From: Pterobdella sp. o SKG-2022
Lineage: Eukaryota > Annelida > Clitellata > Hirudinida > Piscicolidae
Direction: 5' to 3'
Assembly: GCA_964035795.1 (NCBI GenBank)
Contig: OZ038323.1
Span: forward strand, 248,001 to 312,000
Length of the DNA stretch: 64,000 nucleotides
Part shown: piece after piece, positions 60,758 to 64,000 of the stretch
Numbering within the stretch: position 1 is the first letter of the stretch
Layout: every line of letters begins with the position of its first letter
The notes under the pieces: model-generated
Databases searched by the model: none
Told to the model about the DNA's origin: nothing
Seen by the model: only the letters and a program-made list of their open reading frames with translations
Made by a program: the position numbers and the translations under genes

Positions 60758-61559
60758 CTTTTTTCAAAAAGCATAGGTTAGCAGCAAAAATTAGCTCTCG
60801 AGCGTAGATATGGAAATTGCCACTTTATAAAATATTGCACATGTTAGAAATAGAATTCAACAATTTTCTACCAGCTTCAAATGTGATAGATGAAGTGAGG
60901 TCCTTCAAGTGTCCGAGCCTTAAACCATCTAATCCAGCACTACTGCTAGGAGGAAGAGACCTCAAGGCTGCAAGAACCTCGTTTGGATTAGTAATAGGCA
61001 GATCATCAAATAAAGGAGGTGGTGGGCATGAATCAAAGAGTAGGTGGATGTTTAAGATGGTGAGAATTCATAACTTCAGCCGTAAGGTATTTATTGTCTG
61101 ACGCGACTACACGGACCGCTGCGGAAACATAACCTTCGATCAATTTAGCGTTAAGGAGTTTGCACAACTGAGTTTTTTCATCGAAAACACCGGAAAATGG
61201 CTTCACGGGACGAGCTAGTTGGTGTCGTGTCGAAGACCTTAATTGGCAAAAGACAGCAAAGTTGCTCCTTATTCGATAATTGAGAGAAAGGTTCGGCTTA
61301 GTGGCATTGTCGGGATTAAGTGGGACGACCAAAATGAGTTTAGCAAAATTGAAAAGTTTCTCCCATTTCATAGAATCTTTCGGGTCATTCAACGCGCCAT
61401 CGATTGTCTCGGCGAGGGTTTCTACAACTAAAACTCGTGAGCTTTTAGGTATGTTGAGCAGTATGTGGTATCCCTGCAAGAATCGCGATGAAGAAATTAT
61501 GGTGTCGCTGGAAGATTTGCCGAAGGTTGTGACCTGAGTCTGATTTTTTAATGATATTG

Positions 61560-62281
61560 GAAAGTTACAAATAGATAAGTCAAATGGGAAGAGTATGGAG
61601 TTGTGTGAAGAGTTGTTGAGAAAGGAGGTTGGTATTCGCTGTATTCAAGAAGTGAGGTGGAGAGGTATGGGTTCACAATTTCTAGGCAGTTTAGGTAGGA
61701 GGTTTAAACTATGGTGGTCTGGTGATGAAAATAAGATTGGTAGGGTAGGACTATTAGTTGGAGAAGATTTATGTATGAATGTTGAGAAAATTATTTTTGG
61801 CAAAAAGGTAGTAAGAATTGTTTGGGCCTATGCCCCACAACGTGGAAGATCGATAAGTGAAAAAAAAAATTTATAAAGAGATGGCAGAGGGTGTGAAGTG
61901 GAAAATGAAAATGAAGTTATGATTTGCTTGAGACTTCAATGCAAATATTAGCAAAAGGTTGATGGGTTTGAAGGTGTTTATGGATGTTTTTGAATAAGCA
62001 AGAGAAACGTGGAGGGTAGATTGCAGTTGGAATTTTGTGTTAAAAAAGGTATGTGTATGGGTGATAGTTGGCTTAGGAAGAAGGATAATAGGAAGGTTAC
62101 TTTTAATGGAGGGTGTAGTGTGTTGATGAAGGGTAGTCAGAGAAAGTTTGTGAAGGATGTGAGAGCAATTGGGGGTAAGCTCCAACACAAGTTATTGAAA
62201 GTGGTTTTAGATGAAAGATGGATTAGAAAAAGCCAACAAAGCCTTGCCGTAAAATTAAATCTCCCGAACACGACAATGTGA
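61560..62281 (+). mobile_element. LINE family E, copy 5: endonuclease fragment
   Basis: Reads SNGKSMELCEELLRKEVGIR, CIQEVRWRGMGSQFLGSLGR, KIGRVGLLVGEDLCMNVEKI and VVRIVWAYAPQRGRS. After breaks it reads NVEGRLQLEFCVKKGMCMGD, SVLMKGSQRKFVKDVRAIGG and LDERWIRKSQQS. It supplies the endonuclease N-terminus that copy 2 (27690) lacks. It ends at about 62281, 76 bp before a palindromic element. Confidence 0.75.
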
Positions 62282-62356
62282 CAGTCCATCGGGAGGAAAT
62301 CTTGAATCATGGTGATAGTCTCATTTTATTCCAAAAAAAGAACCAACAAACCAACT

Positions 62357-62563
62357 TTCAACAGCTTTTTGCGTCAAGTTAAGGAAGAATTTTAGTAAAT
62401 TTATTGAGCAAAAGAAAGCTATAATTCCGATAAGTATAGCCTTATCATAAACAATTAGCGCTAGTGTTTTATTATAAGGCTATACTTATAGGAAATTAGA
62501 GCTGTTTTTTGCTTAATAAATGTACTAAAATTCTTCCCTAACTTGACGCAAAAAATTGTTGAA
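62357..62563. mobile_element. Palindromic element built from Penelope-type termini
   Basis: Left arm TTCAACAG, TTTTTGCGTCAAGTTAAGGA, AATTTTAGTAAATTTATTGA, GCTATAATTCCGATAAGTAT is mirrored on the right by TTATAAGGCTATACTTATAG, TTGCTTAATAAATGTACTAA and CTAACTTGACGCAAAAA, with centre ATTAGCGCTAGTG. Outer and inner words are those found at the ends of the two Penelope-like elements (9217-9312 and 47870-47966). It has no coding sequence. Confidence 0.8.
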
Positions 62564-63589
62564 TATTATTAATGGTACTTAAGATTCTCCAAAAAGTTAA
62601 ACCACTTTTCCTCCGAGCATGTCTTAAAATTTCATCTTCATCTCAACCTTCACCATTGTGCCTTCCTTGCCACATCCATTCACGATAAATTTCTTTTTTT
62701 AACTGAAAAAAAATACTACACAGCTTGAACCCAAGAGCCTGTAGACAGACCAAGTGGAAACGAATGTGTTTTGAAAAAAGTGCTCCAAATTGATGACTTC
62801 TTATTGTCAATAGTAGCACCGGGGTTAAAAACGACGACGAATTTATGAAATTTTTCATGACTTGCATCTCTTCGAATGCTGCAAAAATTTTAAAATCTTT
62901 TTCACCGTAATCGAAAATTTTTTCGGTTTCTATCGAGCTCTTTTTTTGGTTACTTTAAATTCCAACATATGTGTATCTAGGTTATTAGGCCCCTCTGCTT
63001 AGTGCACAATGGTATTGTCACAAACCCATATGATATAAATGATCCAACCACAGTTTTTTGCATCTTGAGCTTTTGCTGGAAATATTCATGCCACATTATT
63101 TTGATACCTCCTTCCAATCAATGCACCCAGATTGCACACTTGCCATTATTTTCGATGGTGCATACAAGGCACTTAAAGGTTTTCAGTATCTATTCTTCGA
63201 AGCCTGCTAGACTCATTTAACCCTTCAACTTTTTCTCATGTAATACTGATGATTTTTCGATGGTACGTATGAGTCAAAAAAAGAAGGATGTAGTGTGTCA
63301 AGTTGCAAAGCACGTCTCGGAGTCACAGTAATGCAGATGCATCAAACTCCGATGTATCTGGTACAAGCAGCTGGAAAGGGGGGGGGCATCAGATCGTTTT
63401 GCCAGAGTTACTGCTCACTTTTTCTTGCATGGCGTTGTCTACAGAGGCAATGTCGTGCAAGAAGAAGGGGCCCAACAAGATCAGTGGCGCAACGTGAAGA
63501 AGATGCAGGTTTTTTGAAAAAAAAAAACTCTGATGAACGACAATGCTGAAAACAAAACTTCTCTGCTTGAAAAAGTCGAACCTGGGTGC
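62564..63589. other. No recognised gene
   Basis: Unassigned. A GC-richer patch at 63290-63530 has two overlapping open plus frames (RGPTRSVAQREEDAGFLKKK; TEAMSCKKKGPNKISGA) and could be the start of LINE K or an exon. No domain was recognised. Confidence 0.4.
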
Positions 63590-64000
63590 AGACTTTCAAA
63601 ACTTTAAAGAAGCAAGAGTTTTGGCCAAACTTATGGATTAAAATGGCACACATGAAGAAAATGTCAATAAAAAAAAAACCAAAACAAGAAGAACTTATAA
63701 TTATACTGGAAAATTACAAAATCTTCTGTCAAAAATACCAAACTGAAAAGCACCAGAACCAGACGGTGTACAAGGGTTCTGACTAAAAAACTTCAAGTCC
63801 ATGCATCAATGGTTGGTAAAAAATTTAACAGTGCTATGAAGGAACAACGCCAGCGTGGATGATAAAAAGCCGAACGATTTTGATACTAAAAGATAAATCA
63901 AAAGAAACGATTGCAAGCAACTATAGGCCAATTACTTGCCTACCATTATGTTAGAAAATATTGACAGCGTTACTAACAGATGAGATCTACGTCTTTTTTG
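63590..64000 (+). pseudogene. LINE family K reverse transcriptase fingers, cut by window end
   Basis: Across frames it reads KAPEPDGVQGF then LKNFKSMHQWLVKNLT, and TPAWMIKSRTILILKDKSKE, TIASNYRPITCLP with LTALLTDEIYVFF at the very end. The WKAPGPDGVQGFWLKN ... W...R+.L+.KD...+..SNYRPITCLP signature belongs to a widespread invertebrate non-LTR family. Two positions that should be Trp are TGA stops. The palm lies beyond the window. Confidence 0.7.

Larger units (their letters stand above)
58956..61550 (-). mobile_element. LINE family J: reverse transcriptase plus restriction-like nuclease
   Basis: Order is right to left. An N-terminal helical region (LLNIPKSSRVLVVETLAETI, WEKLFNFAKLILVVPL, 61460-61310) is followed by FDDLPITNPNEVLAALRSLP, SSSAGLDGLRLGHLKDLTSS (60990-60900) and the palm RRLASKIISRRVVND, ILIKLDMKNAFN (60560). 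Then come VQQGDPIGPLLFTLAFEEIA (60400), YYFDDAISGG (60320, catalytic FDD), AFFLFKNSLAIPKLLFILRC (60020) and GWLQAKLPVRHGEIGLRSPS. The C-terminus has LDRGDGKRLDELTIFF (59260), KCIIWALPADSF, KTQKY and PLAVETSSIFG (59050), a PD-(D/E)XK-like nuclease. It is cut by the gap. Many stops. Confidence 0.75.

Noticed and set aside
63690..63800. Alternative genetic code with TGA read as Trp, since two expected Trp positions in LINE K are TGA
   Set aside because: Trp is TGG elsewhere in the same fragment and in all other families, and the two cellular genes use normal codons; G-to-A decay explains it.

Overview
This is AT-rich eukaryotic (animal) nuclear DNA, not microbial. It has spliced genes with GT/AG introns, one of them only 52 bp. 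There are no operons or Shine-Dalgarno-led genes, and most of the window is decayed transposable elements. The mix (APE-type LINEs with internal zinc fingers, CR1/L2-like LINEs, Penelope-like elements with GIY-YIG nucleases, piggyBac, Tc1/Tc3, pogo, short foldback elements) fits an aquatic invertebrate such as a cnidarian, mollusc or relative. The phylum cannot be fixed from sequence alone.

Only two cellular genes are well supported. (1) Plus strand, 31190-32778: the last three exons of a membrane protein, made of a transmembrane helix, a short linker exon and a long Gln/His-rich cytoplasmic tail that ends with a stop and an ATTAAA signal. Its upstream exons were not found. (2) Minus strand, 51397-48002: six exons of an SRRM1/SRm160-like splicing coactivator. 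It starts at MADAHYFK, carries a clear PWI domain and continues into a Glu/Arg/Lys-rich segment. No Arg/Ser repeat exons are visible, and a Penelope-like element lies right beside the last exon.

Layout: 1-3024, two heads of one LINE family (called A here) in tandem; 3093-4030, two DNA-transposase fragments; 4477-5664, a piggyBac relic between inverted termini; 9217-11738, a Penelope-like element and LINE H; 14091-15240, a large minisatellite leading into LINE G (15241-17045, with an inverted second head); 19150-25482, LINE A, D2 and E relics and a tRNA-Thr pseudogene; 27574-31165, LINEs E and D inside an ATTCATC-type repeat; 33103-36790, a CR1/L2-like LINE inside a foldback element; 36770-41220, an AT-rich LINE (I) interrupted by a GIY-YIG mini-element and by LINE F with its 494-codon ORF; 41230-43576, LINE H and a pogo-like end; 44331-47966, LINE E and A fragments and a second Penelope copy; 48002-51397, the SRRM1-like gene; 51640-64000, L2, Jockey-like, D, D2, J, E and K LINE fragments plus a 200-N gap.

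The letters A-K (including C2 and D2) are local labels for families seen in this window, not database names. The most interesting structures are composites: short palindromes made of Penelope-type ends, LINEs inserted inside them, a LINE F insertion with an inverted 5' segment bounded by a target-site duplication, and several LINE copies with precise internal deletions.
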